This document shows positions 26,573-35,294 of a stretch of 64,000 bases of DNA, piece by piece; the first letter of the stretch is position 1; every line of letters starts with the position of its first letter. The position numbers and the translations under genes are program-made. Origin of the DNA: Actinotalea soli (GTDB taxonomy: Bacteria; Actinomycetota; Actinomycetes; Actinomycetales; Cellulomonadaceae); contig NZ_JAGEMK010000004.1 of assembly GCF_017565425.1 (NCBI RefSeq), positions 124,001-188,000 of the forward strand, read 5' to 3'. The notes beneath the pieces are model-generated. The model was not told the DNA's origin, did no database searches, and saw only the letters and a program-made list of their open reading frames with translations.

Positions 26573-27355
26573 ATGACGACCACACCCATCAGCACGTCCA
26601 CCGCACGTCCCGGCCGACCACCCGTCGTCGACCTCGCCGCCTGGCAGGCCGCCCGCGACGAGCTGCTCGTGCGGGAGAAGGCGCACACCCGCGCGGGCGA
26701 CGCCCTGGCGGCGGAGCGACGTCGACTGCCGATGGTCGAGTTCGACGGGTCCGTCGAGGTCGTCGGGCCGGACGGGCCGGTGCCGTTCCTCGCGCTGTTC
26801 GAGGGACGCGAGGAGCTCGTCGTCTACAAGCACATGTGGCACGACGGCGCCCCGCACCAGGGCCAGTGCGAGGGGTGCACCCTCTGGGCCTGGCACCTCA
26901 AGGACGCCGTCTACCTCAACGCCCGGGGCGTCTCCTTCGCCATCCTGACGACGGGGCCGTGGGAGGAGGTCGCGCCCTTCGTCGAGTTCATGGGGTACAC
27001 GCAACCCTGGTACTCGGTGCGCGGCGCCCCGGCCCCGGTCGGCGACGATATGGGCTCGATCGCCTGCTACCTGCGCGACGGCGACCGCACCTTCCTCACC
27101 TACGCGACCACCGGGCGAGGCGTCGAAGGTGCCGCCGGGTCCTTCGCCCTGCTCGACCTCACGCCGTACGGCCGCGGCGAGGCCTGGGAGGACACCCCCG
27201 ACGGTTGGCCCGAGGGCCGCGGGCAGTGCTGGTACTGGCGGTCCGACGCCGAGGGGAACGCCGGCTGGTCCGAGAGGAGCCGCCCCGTGCCGCAGTGGAC
27301 CCGCGCCGGCGCGACGCCCGTCGACACCCTCGGTCGGGTCGGGGAGCACCACTGA
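26573..27355 (+). CDS. DUF899 thioredoxin-fold family protein
   Basis: A 260-aa cytosolic protein. The N-terminal helix WQAARDELLVREKAHTRAGDALAAERRRLPMV and the following strands FLALFEGREELVVYKHMW and GQCEGCTLWAW are characteristic of the DUF899 (PF05988) family, which has a thioredoxin-like fold with the C-x-x-C motif (CEGC) at the expected place. Members are thought to be redox-related, but no reaction is established. The ATG at 26573 follows a GGAGGG box at 26563-26568. No partner gene is evident. Confidence 0.8.
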   Translation: MTTTPISTSTARPGRPPVVDLAAWQAARDELLVREKAHTRAGDALAAERRRLPMVEFDGSVEVVGPDGPVPFLALFEGREELVVYKHMWHDGAPHQGQCEGCTLWAWHLKDAVYLNARGVSFAILTTGPWEEVAPFVEFMGYTQPWYSVRGAPAPVGDDMGSIACYLRDGDRTFLTYATTGRGVEGAAGSFALLDLTPYGRGEAWEDTPDGWPEGRGQCWYWRSDAEGNAGWSERSRPVPQWTRAGATPVDTLGRVGEHH

Positions 27356-27381
27356 CGCGGCAGGGGTCGGGGGCCGGGCGC

Positions 27382-27546
27382 TCAGCTGGCGTCGTCGGGC
27401 GGGAGCATCACAGCGCGGGCGCGGAGCTGCTCGACGTCGAGCCCGCCGGCCTTCCAGCGGAAGGTCGCCCGCAACCGCTCGCGCGTGCCGATCAGGTGCT
27501 CGACCTCCGTGCCGGCGAGCGGCGGCTCCCGCAGCGGATCGGTCAT
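27382..27546 (-). pseudogene. Truncated DinB/DUF664-like remnant (54 codons)
   Basis: The reverse strand from the ATG ending at 27546 encodes DPLREPPLAGTEVEHLIGTR and then ERLRATFRWKAGGLDVEQLR, ending ARAVMLPPDDAS and a stop. This is the first helix of DUF664/DinB-like mycothiol-dependent transferases, which are normally about 160-190 aa. The rest of the four-helix bundle, including the histidine metal ligands, is missing downstream. It is probably a decayed gene fragment; a functional small protein cannot be excluded. Confidence 0.55.
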
Positions 27547-27834
27547 GGCGCTCTCCCTGCGTCAGGCGCGGCGGCTGATGGGTCGGAGGCTACGCCGGGG
27601 TGTGACAGGTGTCTCCAGCCTGCTCCACCTCCACCGGCCGCCACGGCGGGCCGGCCCGCCCAGCTCGCACGCCTGCCACCCGACCGCGCCTCGGGGTGGG
27701 GCACCGCTGGGCCGTTCGGGTGCTCTCGATCGGATTCGTCACCGAATCGGCCACGTGGACGCGTCGTCCGCCAATACTCTGCATCGTCGGTCATGGCGAC
27801 GGGGGGACCGCTCCCGGCCTGGGGGCCGCTGAGC

Positions 27835-29883
27835 ATGATCGGACACGCGATGACGAACACCCTGAGGTCCAGCGTCCTCACCTCCTCCGGCAGGGCCAGG
27901 CGGCGCAGCTCGGCGCTCGGTGCGCTGCTCACGACCGCCCTCGCTCTCACCGCCTCGGTCGCGCTGGTGGCGCCGGCCCAGGGCACCGACGGTGGGTTGC
28001 CCCCCGTCGAGGAGGCCGATGCCGGTGAGGGAGCCGACACCGGCGAGCCGGACCCGATCGTCGTCGTCGCGCCGGAGACTGCCGCGATCGAGGGCGACGT
28101 GCAGGTCGGCGCCACCGTGCAGGTCACGACGGGCGAGTGGACCCCCGCCGACGTCGAGCTCACCTACACGTGGTCCGCCGACGACGTCGTGCTCCCGGAC
28201 GAGACCGGCGCCGAGCTCGCCCTGACGGCGGACCACCTCGGCACCGAGCTCACCGCCACGGTCACCGGCGCCCTGGGCGATGCGGCCGACTCCGTGACCG
28301 CCACCGCCGGGCCCGTGCTCGCGGGGGACCTCGATCCCGCCCCGACGCCGACGATCTCCGGCGCGGTGCGCGTCGACGCCGAGGTCACGGCCCTCCCCGG
28401 GACCTGGGACCCGGAGGCATCCCTCTCCTACCAGTGGCAGATCAGTGGTCAGCCCGTCACGGGCGCGACCGGTTCGACCTACACGCCGACCACCGCCGAC
28501 AAGGGGCAGACGCTGACCGTCGCGGTGACCGGTACGCGCTACGGCTACACCAGCGTGACCACCGTGAGCGAGGGCGCCGTCGTCGGCGCCGGGACGTTCC
28601 CCTCCTCCCCGACACCGACGATCTCCGGCACGGTCCGGGTCGGCTCCGCCCTCCAGGCGGTCCCCGGCACCTGGTCCCCCGACGCGACCCTCACGTACCA
28701 GTGGCGGACCGACGGCAAGAGCATCAGCGGCGCGACCGGGTCCACCTACACGCCCCAGGCCGCCGACAAGGGCCGGACCCTCAGCGTCGTCGTCACCGGG
28801 AGCCGTGAGGGCTACGCGACGACGAAGCGTGCGAGTGCGGGCACGGTCGTGGCTGCCGGGCGGTTCACGACGGTCCCGACACCGAAGATCTCCGGCACCC
28901 CCCACGTCGGCTCGACCCTCAAGGCCACCGCAGGCACTTGGTCGCCGGGAGCCCAGCTGACCTACCAGTGGAAGCGCGACGGCAGGTCCATCAGCGGAGC
29001 GAACCGCAGCACCTATCGGCTCACCGCGAGCGACCACGCCCGGCGGATCACGGTGACCGTGACCGGCAAGCGCAGCGGCTATGCGGCGGCGTCCAGCACC
29101 AGCTCCGCCACCGGGCTCGTCGCGAAGCCGTTCCCCCGGACCGTCGCCCCGACGATCTCCGGGACCGCACGGGTGGGGAGCACGCTCAAGGCCACGGTCG
29201 GGACGTGGAGCCCGGCAGCGAGCCTGACCTACCAGTGGCGCCGGGACGGCGTGAGCATCCCGGGTGCGACCCGGCCGAGCTACACCCTGGTGGGCGCCGA
29301 CTACGGCAAGACGATCACCGTCAAGGTCACCGGCGCGCGGTCCACGTACATCACCGCCTCCCGGTTGAGCACGGCGACCGCCAAGGTCGGCAAGCCCGCT
29401 CCGACCCTCACGAAGAACGGCGCGTACCGCGTCGGCATCGACATCAAGGCCGGCACGTACATCGCCAACCCGAGCGACTACTGCTACTGGGAGCGTCGCG
29501 ACCGGCCTGGGACGTCCTTGGCGGGGGTCATCAGCAACGAGTTCACCGAGCACCAGACCATCGTCACGATCCGCGCGAGCGACAAGTACTTCGTGACCGA
29601 CGGCTGCGGGTCCTGGACCAGGTTGGTGGCCCTCGGCGCGGCACGCACCACCTTCAAGGACGGGTCGTGGGCGGTCGGCTCGCAGATCAAGCCTGGTCTC
29701 TACACCGCCCCCGGCGGCCGCGAGGGCTGCTACTGGGAGCGTCGATCGTCCTTCTCCGGTGAGTTCAGCGCAGTCCTCGAGAACAACCTCACCTTCGGCG
29801 GCAGGACCTCCGTCCGGATCTACCCCGGCGACGCCGGCTTCCTCACCGACGGCTGCGGGACCTGGACCCGGCAGTCGAGCTAG
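27835..29883 (+). CDS. Secreted Ig-like repeat protein with duplicated C-terminal domain
   Basis: A 682-aa exported protein with a basic then hydrophobic signal (SALGALLTTALALTASVALVAPAQG). After an acidic linker come five repeats of about 83-95 residues, each with TPTISGTVRVGSALQAVPGTW, YQW and a closing VTG-x-x-x-GY pattern. These are Ig-like cell-surface modules. The last about 135 residues are two copies of a module with GTY, CYWERR and TDGCGSWTR, each with two conserved cysteines, probably disulfide-bonded. There is no sortase motif, enzyme domain or membrane anchor. The start is ATG 27835; ATG 27850 would give almost the same signal. An adhesin or binding role is plausible. The repeat spacing makes it prone to unequal recombination. 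Confidence 0.8.
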   Translation: MIGHAMTNTLRSSVLTSSGRARRRSSALGALLTTALALTASVALVAPAQGTDGGLPPVEEADAGEGADTGEPDPIVVVAPETAAIEGDVQVGATVQVTTGEWTPADVELTYTWSADDVVLPDETGAELALTADHLGTELTATVTGALGDAADSVTATAGPVLAGDLDPAPTPTISGAVRVDAEVTALPGTWDPEASLSYQWQISGQPVTGATGSTYTPTTADKGQTLTVAVTGTRYGYTSVTTVSEGAVVGAGTFPSSPTPTISGTVRVGSALQAVPGTWSPDATLTYQWRTDGKSISGATGSTYTPQAADKGRTLSVVVTGSREGYATTKRASAGTVVAAGRFTTVPTPKISGTPHVGSTLKATAGTWSPGAQLTYQWKRDGRSISGANRSTYRLTASDHARRITVTVTGKRSGYAAASSTSSATGLVAKPFPRTVAPTISGTARVGSTLKATVGTWSPAASLTYQWRRDGVSIPGATRPSYTLVGADYGKTITVKVTGARSTYITASRLSTATAKVGKPAPTLTKNGAYRVGIDIKAGTYIANPSDYCYWERRDRPGTSLAGVISNEFTEHQTIVTIRASDKYFVTDGCGSWTRLVALGAARTTFKDGSWAVGSQIKPGLYTAPGGREGCYWERRSSFSGEFSAVLENNLTFGGRTSVRIYPGDAGFLTDGCGTWTRQSS

Positions 29884-29893
29884 GCCCACCCGC

Positions 29894-30412
29894 TCACCCC
29901 CCGCCCGCGAGCGCCACCACGACGAGGAGGGCGAAGGCCGCCGCTGAGGACGCGGTCCTGACGAGGTTCCAGCCGCGCCAGGTGCGGTCGAAGTCGGCAC
30001 GCCGGGTGGCCACCTCCGCCTCGCTCATGGTGTCGAGGTCGACGCCGCGCAGGCTGTTGTTGAAGGGCAGGATCGTCGTGAGGGTCGGCACCAGGAAGCC
30101 CAGGTTGTAGACGGCCGCCGCGGTGACCGCGAGGGTCCGTGTGGTGGTCGAGAAGTGCGGCCAGCCGAGGATCGCCGCGGCGACGGTCAGGACCGCGGCG
30201 CCGCCGAGGGCCGCTCCGAAAGCCGGCTGCCCGTCGATGGACGGCGGGTCGGGCTGCAGCCGTCGGTCGATGGCCTGGAAGCTCTGGAGGGTGGACCGCG
30301 GGTCCATGTCCCTGAGCCCGGGCACGATCAGCGTGGTGAACGTGAAGAACACGCCCGCGGCCAGCCCGACGGCGAGCACCGCGACGGCGAGGACGATCTG
30401 GTGGAGCTCCAT
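29894..30412 (-). CDS. DUF1772 family membrane protein
   Basis: A 172-aa protein with four predicted membrane helices (HQIVLAVAVLAVGLAAGVFFTF, a middle AALGGAAVLTVAAAILGW, then LAVTAAAVYNLGFLVPT, and a final SSAAAFALLVVVAL). The motif LPFNNSLRGVD and the later WNLVRTASSAAAF are typical of the DUF1772/anthrone-oxygenase-like family. The biochemical role is unknown in most bacteria. The ATG at 30412 was chosen because it starts right before the first helix. It ends 10 bp from the convergent Ig-repeat gene. Confidence 0.78.
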   Translation of the reverse strand: MELHQIVLAVAVLAVGLAAGVFFTFTTLIVPGLRDMDPRSTLQSFQAIDRRLQPDPPSIDGQPAFGAALGGAAVLTVAAAILGWPHFSTTTRTLAVTAAAVYNLGFLVPTLTTILPFNNSLRGVDLDTMSEAEVATRRADFDRTWRGWNLVRTASSAAAFALLVVVALAGGG

Positions 30413-30630
30413 GGTCGGATCCGTTCGTGGGACTCGCCGTCGACGCGGTGACGAGGTCCGCCCGCGTGGAGGAGGCCCGTGCGGGCTTGGTCCGAGCCAA
30501 GTGCACCGCGGTGAGCCGGTCCATGCCTGATCGGCTCCGTTCCTTGCCCCAGCGTCCACACCACCCAGCGCCCCCCCTGTCCACCCACCCACCCCTCACC
30601 GGGCCGTCCTGGCGGGCCTGCCCCTCCCCC

Positions 30631-30702
30631 GCCGAGGTCGCACATCCGCAGTCAGGACGCACATGCACGGGTGCGACGTGGGTGCAGAAGTGCGACCTCG
30701 GC
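30631..30702. repeat. Palindromic intergenic repeat, copy E
   Basis: The outer arms extend to GCCGAGGTCGCAC and GTGCGACCTCGGC, longer than in other copies. The inner part (CATCCGCAGTCAGGACGCACATGCACGGGTGCGACGTGG in three pieces) is the most diverged. It is the only feature seen in the 344-bp gap between the DUF1772 gene and the Atu4866-domain gene. Confidence 0.8.
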
Positions 30703-30756
30703 GGGGGCTCGCGTGGGGTGGGGGGACGGGGGCGCAGGGGGTGGGGTTGGGGTGGG

Positions 30757-31509
30757 TCAGGTGCGGTGGAAGCGGAAGTCGACGTGGTGGAGCACCCCGT
30801 CGCGGAACCTGCCGTAGGCCCAGAAGCCCAGGTCGTCGCGGTAGACGATGTGGTCGCCTGCGATCCAGAACGCGCCGTCGTAGGCGTGGGCGCGGCCGCC
30901 TCGGGCCTCGGCGTACCTGCCGTCGGGGGTGAGGTCCTGGACGACGTCGGCCGCCGGGTCCGTCCACCTCCCCAGGTGCGGGCTGTCGACCGTCCGGGCC
31001 GCGGCCCCCCGCCTCCCCCCGCGAGCCCGTCCGCCGTCCCGTCCCGCCTCCCCGGTGAGAACGCCGTCGACGACCAGCGCCGCAGCCTGGTGCGGGTACC
31101 AGACGACCGACTCGAGCGGCCGCTCCGTCCCCTGACCGCGCAGCACCACGAAGGTCGCCGCGCTCCCCGGCCCCACCGTGCCGAGCCGCTCCTCCCCTGC
31201 TCCCCCACCCTCGCCCTGCTCACCGTCGCTGACCTGCACCCCTGCCCCTACCCCGGCCCCCGCCGCGGGCAGCACCGACATCCCGGCGCAGTCGACGACG
31301 GCGGCGCGCGGGGTCCTCGAGGCGAGGCCCGGCCCGACGCCGGTCACCCTCCCGTCCTGGACGACGACGTCGGCCCTCGCCAGGTCACCGACCGCGGGGT
31401 CGAGGCTGCGCACGGTCGCGCCCGCGAGCACCATCGGCGTGCCGGGCCGGTCGATCACCGCCCCGAGCTCCTGCTCGAAGGTGGCAGAACCGCGACGACT
31501 GACGGGCAT
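30757..31509 (-). CDS. Atu4866-domain protein with amidohydrolase-like N-terminus
   Basis: A 250-aa protein. The C-terminal about 80 residues (HLGRWTDPAADVVQDLTPDG, YAEARGGRAHAYDGAFWI, FWAYGRFRDGVLHHVDFRF) match the small lipocalin-like Atu4866 family. The N-terminus (MVLAGATVRSLDPAVGDLARADVVVQDGRV and VVDCAGMSVLPA) looks like the opening beta-sandwich of a metal-dependent amidohydrolase, but the catalytic barrel is missing. A low-complexity Gly/Glu linker and a short GSAATFVVL strand replace it. It may be a deletion product or a genuine fused family. The ATG at 31509 precedes VSRRGSATFEQELG. No function can be assigned. Confidence 0.65.
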   Translation of the reverse strand: MPVSRRGSATFEQELGAVIDRPGTPMVLAGATVRSLDPAVGDLARADVVVQDGRVTGVGPGLASRTPRAAVVDCAGMSVLPAAGAGVGAGVQVSDGEQGEGGGAGEERLGTVGPGSAATFVVLRGQGTERPLESVVWYPHQAAALVVDGVLTGEAGRDGGRARGGRRGAAARTVDSPHLGRWTDPAADVVQDLTPDGRYAEARGGRAHAYDGAFWIAGDHIVYRDDLGFWAYGRFRDGVLHHVDFRFHRT

Positions 31510-31599
31510 GGGTCCTCCAGAGGGCGACGGGCGGCGGGTCCCGGGCGCGGGACGTGCCGCGAGTCCTCCGAGTCTGAACCCCGCGCCCGCACCGAACCA

Positions 31600-31644
31600 G
31601 GCCCCACGACACCCGGCCCCATGACACCCGGCCCTGCCACACCC
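31600..31644. repeat. Three 15-bp tandem repeats
   Basis: Units GGCCCCACGACACCC, GGCCCCATGACACCC and GGCCCTGCCACACCC follow one another without gaps. They lie between the Atu4866-domain gene and the LuxR gene, both on the minus strand, within the probable leader of the former. They may vary in number between strains. Confidence 0.6.
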
Positions 31645-31690
31645 AGGCACCTCTGCCCCCGGAGCCCGACGGCGCCGGGCGCCCCCACCC

Positions 31691-32818
31691 TCAGGCCGGT
31701 CCCCCACGCAGCGGCAGGCCGGTCGCCATCCGTCGCTCGTTGTCGCGGAACCGCGGCTCGTAGTGCGCGAAGAACACCGTGGCGACCAGCTCGCGGCGGC
31801 TGCGCACGTCGGTCTTGTCGAACACGCGCTTGAGGTGCTGCTGCACGGTGTGCGGGGACAGGACGAGCTCCTGGGCGATGGCCGCGGTGGAGGCACCCCG
31901 AAGCACCAGGCTGGTGACCTCCTGCTCGCGGGCCGTGAGCTGGTAGGCCGCCATGAGCAGCGGCGAGATGCGGTCGGGGGTGGCGGGCTCGACGATCACC
32001 GCGACGCGTCGGCTGCCTCGGTCCACGAGCACCGTCCCGTGCAGCACCACCCACACCCCGCTGCGGGCCCGGACCCGGGAGACGACCACCCCGCCCGGCG
32101 CCGAGGGCTCTGCGGCCGCCCGGGCGCGAGCCGCCACGGCGAGGACGGCTGAGGGCATCCGCCCCTGGTCGACGTCGCCGTCGGGCAGCTCGCGCAACCA
32201 TGCCTCCACGCCGGGGGTGGTGGAGCTGACCTCCCAGTGCTCGTCGAGGATCACCAGACCGGGGGCGTCGGGGTGCTCCGGGGCGGTCGCCTCCCCGAGG
32301 AGGAGGGCCCGCCGGGCACCCTCGGCGAGGTGCGGTGAGATCGCCTGGAGGAACCTCGTGTCCCGCTCGTCGAACAACGGGCTGCCGGGCTCGCGGTACA
32401 GGCCCACCGCGCCCCAGACGTCACCCGACCCGGTGCGCAGCCGGCTGATCACCTCCTGGTCCCCGCCGAGGGTCATGTTGAAGTGCCACCGCGGGCTGCT
32501 CTCCGGTCGCCCGCCCGTCGCCTCGTGCAGGGTGGAGACGCCCGACGACGAGGTCGCGACGTCGGCGATCCGGTTGACGTCCTGGCCGCAGTACTCGGCG
32601 ACGAGCCACTCGTCGGGCATCCGGTCCAGGCCCTCGTGGACGTGGCTGGTGACCAGCAACGAGGCGGGGTCGACGGTGAACCAGCACGGCGTCCAGTAGT
32701 GCGGCACGACCGTGGCGAGCACCTCGGTGCACCCGCGCCACAGGCTCACGAGGTCGGTGGGCTCACGCACCAGCCTCGCCACCCGGTCGAGCGCCCGCTC
32801 GTGGGCATCGATGGCCAC
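31691..32818 (-). CDS. LuxR-family transcriptional regulator
   Basis: A 375-aa regulator. The C-terminal helix-turn-helix is clear: LTAREQEVTSLVLRGASTAAIAQELVLSPHTVQQHLKRVFDKT (about residues 298-340). The N-terminal two thirds look like a GAF-like sensory region (GAVGLYREPGSPLFDERDTRFLQAISPHLAEGARRAL), with no receiver-domain aspartates. The GTG start at 32818 was chosen because it immediately precedes the conserved-looking AIDAHERALDRVARL helix. It is divergent from the NAD(P)-binding protein at 32927 across 108 bp and may regulate it. The ligand is unknown. Confidence 0.83.
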   Translation of the reverse strand: MAIDAHERALDRVARLVREPTDLVSLWRGCTEVLATVVPHYWTPCWFTVDPASLLVTSHVHEGLDRMPDEWLVAEYCGQDVNRIADVATSSSGVSTLHEATGGRPESSPRWHFNMTLGGDQEVISRLRTGSGDVWGAVGLYREPGSPLFDERDTRFLQAISPHLAEGARRALLLGEATAPEHPDAPGLVILDEHWEVSSTTPGVEAWLRELPDGDVDQGRMPSAVLAVAARARAAAEPSAPGGVVVSRVRARSGVWVVLHGTVLVDRGSRRVAVIVEPATPDRISPLLMAAYQLTAREQEVTSLVLRGASTAAIAQELVLSPHTVQQHLKRVFDKTDVRSRRELVATVFFAHYEPRFRDNERRMATGLPLRGGPA

Positions 32819-32926
32819 CCGTCCACGGTAGGCCTGCCGACCGCGACGCGGAATACCAGCTTTCTGGGATACCCCCGAGAGGGAGGCGCTCCTAGCGTCG
32901 GGGGGACCACGAGGGAGGCGGTCGAG

Positions 32927-33559
32927 ATGAGACTCGCAGTGTTCGGCGCGACAGGGATGGTCGGCTCGTCGGTGGTCGAGCGAGCCCTCGCCGAGGGCCA
33001 CGAGGTGCGCGCTCTGGTGCGCGACCGACGACGGCGCTCGGGTCGGCTCCCGGACGCGGTCCACGCGGTCCTCGGCGATGCCCGAGACGCCGAGGCGGTG
33101 CACGAGACGGTGGTCGGCACGGAGGCGGTGCTGTCCAGCCTCGGCGGCTTCCAGGACCCGGAGAGCATGAGCATCGGCACGGGCCACATCATCACCGCGA
33201 TGCGCGACCAGGGGATCCGCCGGCTGGTGGTGATGCAGGGCTACCACCTCGACATGCCGGGCGACCCGCACAACCTCGGCAAGGCGGTCATCCTCCCGAT
33301 GCTCTGGGTGGGCAACCGCAGGCTGCTGCCTGCCTCCCGGGCGATGGCCGCGACCCTGCAGGCCAGCGGCCTGGACTGGACCCTGGTGCGCAGCCCGCGG
33401 GTGACCGCCGGAGCCCGGACCGGGCAGGTGCGGACAGGGCACCTGCGCCTGAGCCCGGTCAACCACGTGCGCGTCGGCGACCTCGCCGAGGTCATGCTGG
33501 GATGCCTGACCGACCCGACGACGGTCGGCACGGCGCCGATGGTCAGCGCCGCCCGTTGA
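32927..33559 (+). CDS. NAD(P)H-binding (atypical SDR) protein
   Basis: A 210-aa protein of the NmrA/biliverdin-reductase-B-like atypical short-chain dehydrogenase group. The dinucleotide motif GATGMVGSSVVE (residues 7-18) is at the N-terminus, then ALVRD, and the active region GIRRLVVMQGYH where the usual Ser/Tyr are absent. GLDWTLVRSPRVTAGARTG is the typical late segment. A GAGGGAGG box at 32911-32918 supports the ATG at 32927. It is divergent from the LuxR regulator. It could be a reductase for a quinone or flavin, or a redox sensor. Confidence 0.8.
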   Translation: MRLAVFGATGMVGSSVVERALAEGHEVRALVRDRRRRSGRLPDAVHAVLGDARDAEAVHETVVGTEAVLSSLGGFQDPESMSIGTGHIITAMRDQGIRRLVVMQGYHLDMPGDPHNLGKAVILPMLWVGNRRLLPASRAMAATLQASGLDWTLVRSPRVTAGARTGQVRTGHLRLSPVNHVRVGDLAEVMLGCLTDPTTVGTAPMVSAAR

Positions 33560-33688
33560 CCGGGGCGCACGTGGGCGGTCCCGCCCGCACCTCGCCCTCG
33601 GGCGCGGACCCGTCCCGGTCGGGCGCTGCCCCCGCGCCCTGGCTAGGGTCAGGAAGGTCCCACGCCCCGGCCGAACAGGACGTCACCG

Positions 33689-35176
33689 ATGACCACCCCT
33701 CTCGAGGACGTCGCCCTGAGCGACGCGCTGGACCCGCTCGTGCTGGCGATCGACGTCGGGTCGACGGCGAGCCGCGGCGGTGTCTACGACGCGACGGGTC
33801 GACCTGTTGCCGGCCTCAGGCACAAGGTGCGCCACGCCTTCACCGTCGCCCCGGACGGCACCTCCGAGATCGACCCCGACCAGGTCACCGCCGAGGTCGT
33901 GGAGATCATCGACGCGGTCACCGAGGAGGGCTCCCTGGGTACCCGGATCGCGGGCGTGGCCATGGACACCTTCGCGGCCTCCCTCATCGCGGTCGACGCG
34001 GACGGTCGGCCGCTGACCGCCTGCCTGACGTACGCCGACTCGCGGTGCGCGCAGGACGTGACGGCCCTGCGGGCCGAGCTGGACGAGCCCGCGGTGCACG
34101 AACGCACGGGCACCCGGATCCACACCAGCTACCACGCGCCCCGGCTGCGGTGGCTGGCCCGGTCCGCCCCGCAGACCTTCGCCGCCGCGGCCGGCTGGTG
34201 GTCCCTCGGTGAGTACGTGTACCGGCAGCTCATCGGGGTCGACGCCGCAGGCACCTCCACCGCCGCGTGGACCGGGCTGCTGGACCGCCGCACGGGCGAG
34301 CTCGACGCGGAGCTGCTCGAGGCCGTCGGCGTGCGCGCCGAGCAGTTCTCGCCGATCCACGACCTCGCCGACACGGTGCTGCCGGCGGTCGCGCCGCGGT
34401 GGCCCGCCCTGGCCGAGGCCCGCTGGTTCCCCGTCATCACCGACGGCTTCGCGAGCAACGTCGGTGCCGGTGCGACCGACCCGACCACCATGGCCGCGGC
34501 GACAGCGACGAGCGGCGCGCTCCGGGTCCTGCTCCCCCACGCCGCGCACCCCGTGCCCCTGGGCCTGTGGAACTACCGGGTGGACGGGGACCGGACGCTC
34601 CTGGGCGGGGCGCTGAACGACGTCGGGCGGGCCTTCGCCTGGGCGACCAGCACCTTCCGGCTCGAGGAGGACCTCGACCCCCTGCTGACCGCGCCGCCGT
34701 CGACCGCCACGCCCCTGGTGCTGCCGTACCTGACGGGCGAGCGCGCCCCCCACTGGGCCGGGGACGCCCAGGCCACCATCACCGGGGTCACCGCCGCGAC
34801 GGACAGCGCGGCCATGCTCCGTGGGACGGTCGAGGGCATCGCGATCACCTACGCCCGGGTGGTCGCCGAGCTCGGCCCCGCGGCGCCCGAGGCGGTGCGG
34901 ATGACGGCGTCGGGCCGGGTCAGCAACGACCACCCGGACTGGCTGCAGATCCTCGCCGACGTGCTGGGCCGTCCCGTCACCCACGTGACCCTCAAGCGGT
35001 CGACCCTGCGCGGCACCGCTCTCCTGGCCCTCGACGTGCTCGCGCCGGACGCGCTCCGGGCCCCGCGACCGACCGGCACCACCTACGAGCCTGACGGTGG
35101 CCGTGCCGACTACTACGCGGACCGCCAGCGCCGCTTCGCCGAGATGTACGACGCCGTCGTCGGCCCTGGGGCGTAG
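33689..35176 (+). CDS. FGGY-family carbohydrate kinase (gluconokinase-like)
   Basis: A 495-aa ATP-dependent sugar kinase. The N-terminal FGGY domain begins VLAIDVGSTASRGGVYDATGRPV (phosphate-1 loop) and has GVAMDTFAASLIAVDADGRPL. The C-terminal half has VLPYLTGERAPHW, TVEGIAITYARV and the adenosine loop region VRMTASGRVSNDHPDWLQILADVLGRPV. Sequence style is nearest to gluconokinase/xylulokinase-type FGGY proteins. It ends convergent with the multiple-monosaccharide ABC operon, so phosphorylation of the sugar imported by that system is plausible. The exact substrate (gluconate, xylulose, ribulose) is not clear from the sequence. Confidence 0.83.
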   Translation: MTTPLEDVALSDALDPLVLAIDVGSTASRGGVYDATGRPVAGLRHKVRHAFTVAPDGTSEIDPDQVTAEVVEIIDAVTEEGSLGTRIAGVAMDTFAASLIAVDADGRPLTACLTYADSRCAQDVTALRAELDEPAVHERTGTRIHTSYHAPRLRWLARSAPQTFAAAAGWWSLGEYVYRQLIGVDAAGTSTAAWTGLLDRRTGELDAELLEAVGVRAEQFSPIHDLADTVLPAVAPRWPALAEARWFPVITDGFASNVGAGATDPTTMAAATATSGALRVLLPHAAHPVPLGLWNYRVDGDRTLLGGALNDVGRAFAWATSTFRLEEDLDPLLTAPPSTATPLVLPYLTGERAPHWAGDAQATITGVTAATDSAAMLRGTVEGIAITYARVVAELGPAAPEAVRMTASGRVSNDHPDWLQILADVLGRPVTHVTLKRSTLRGTALLALDVLAPDALRAPRPTGTTYEPDGGRADYYADRQRRFAEMYDAVVGPGA

Positions 35177-35227
35177 CGGCGCGGCAGAGGCTGGAGGGTC
35201 GGCCGGCGAGGGGTGAGGGGGGCGTGG

Positions 35228-35274
35228 GACGCCGAGGGGGTGGAGCCACGGACGGGCCCCACCCCCTCGGCGTC
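35228..35274. terminator. Strong bidirectional hairpin between convergent genes
   Basis: Perfect 16-bp arms: GACGCCGAGGGGGTGG at 35228-35243 and its reverse complement at 35259-35274, with a 15-nt loop. It sits between the kinase stop (35176) and the binding-protein stop (35295). There is no U-tract, which is usual in high-GC actinobacteria. It probably ends both transcripts. Confidence 0.75.
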
Positions 35275-35294
35275 CGGCGCTGGGCTGTCGGTGG

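Noticed and set aside
22414-27834. A very long plus-strand frame leading into the secreted Ig-repeat protein
   Set aside because: Everything before the signal peptide at 27835 is antisense to the Pls-like gene and DUF899 frame shadow; the signal peptide marks the true start.
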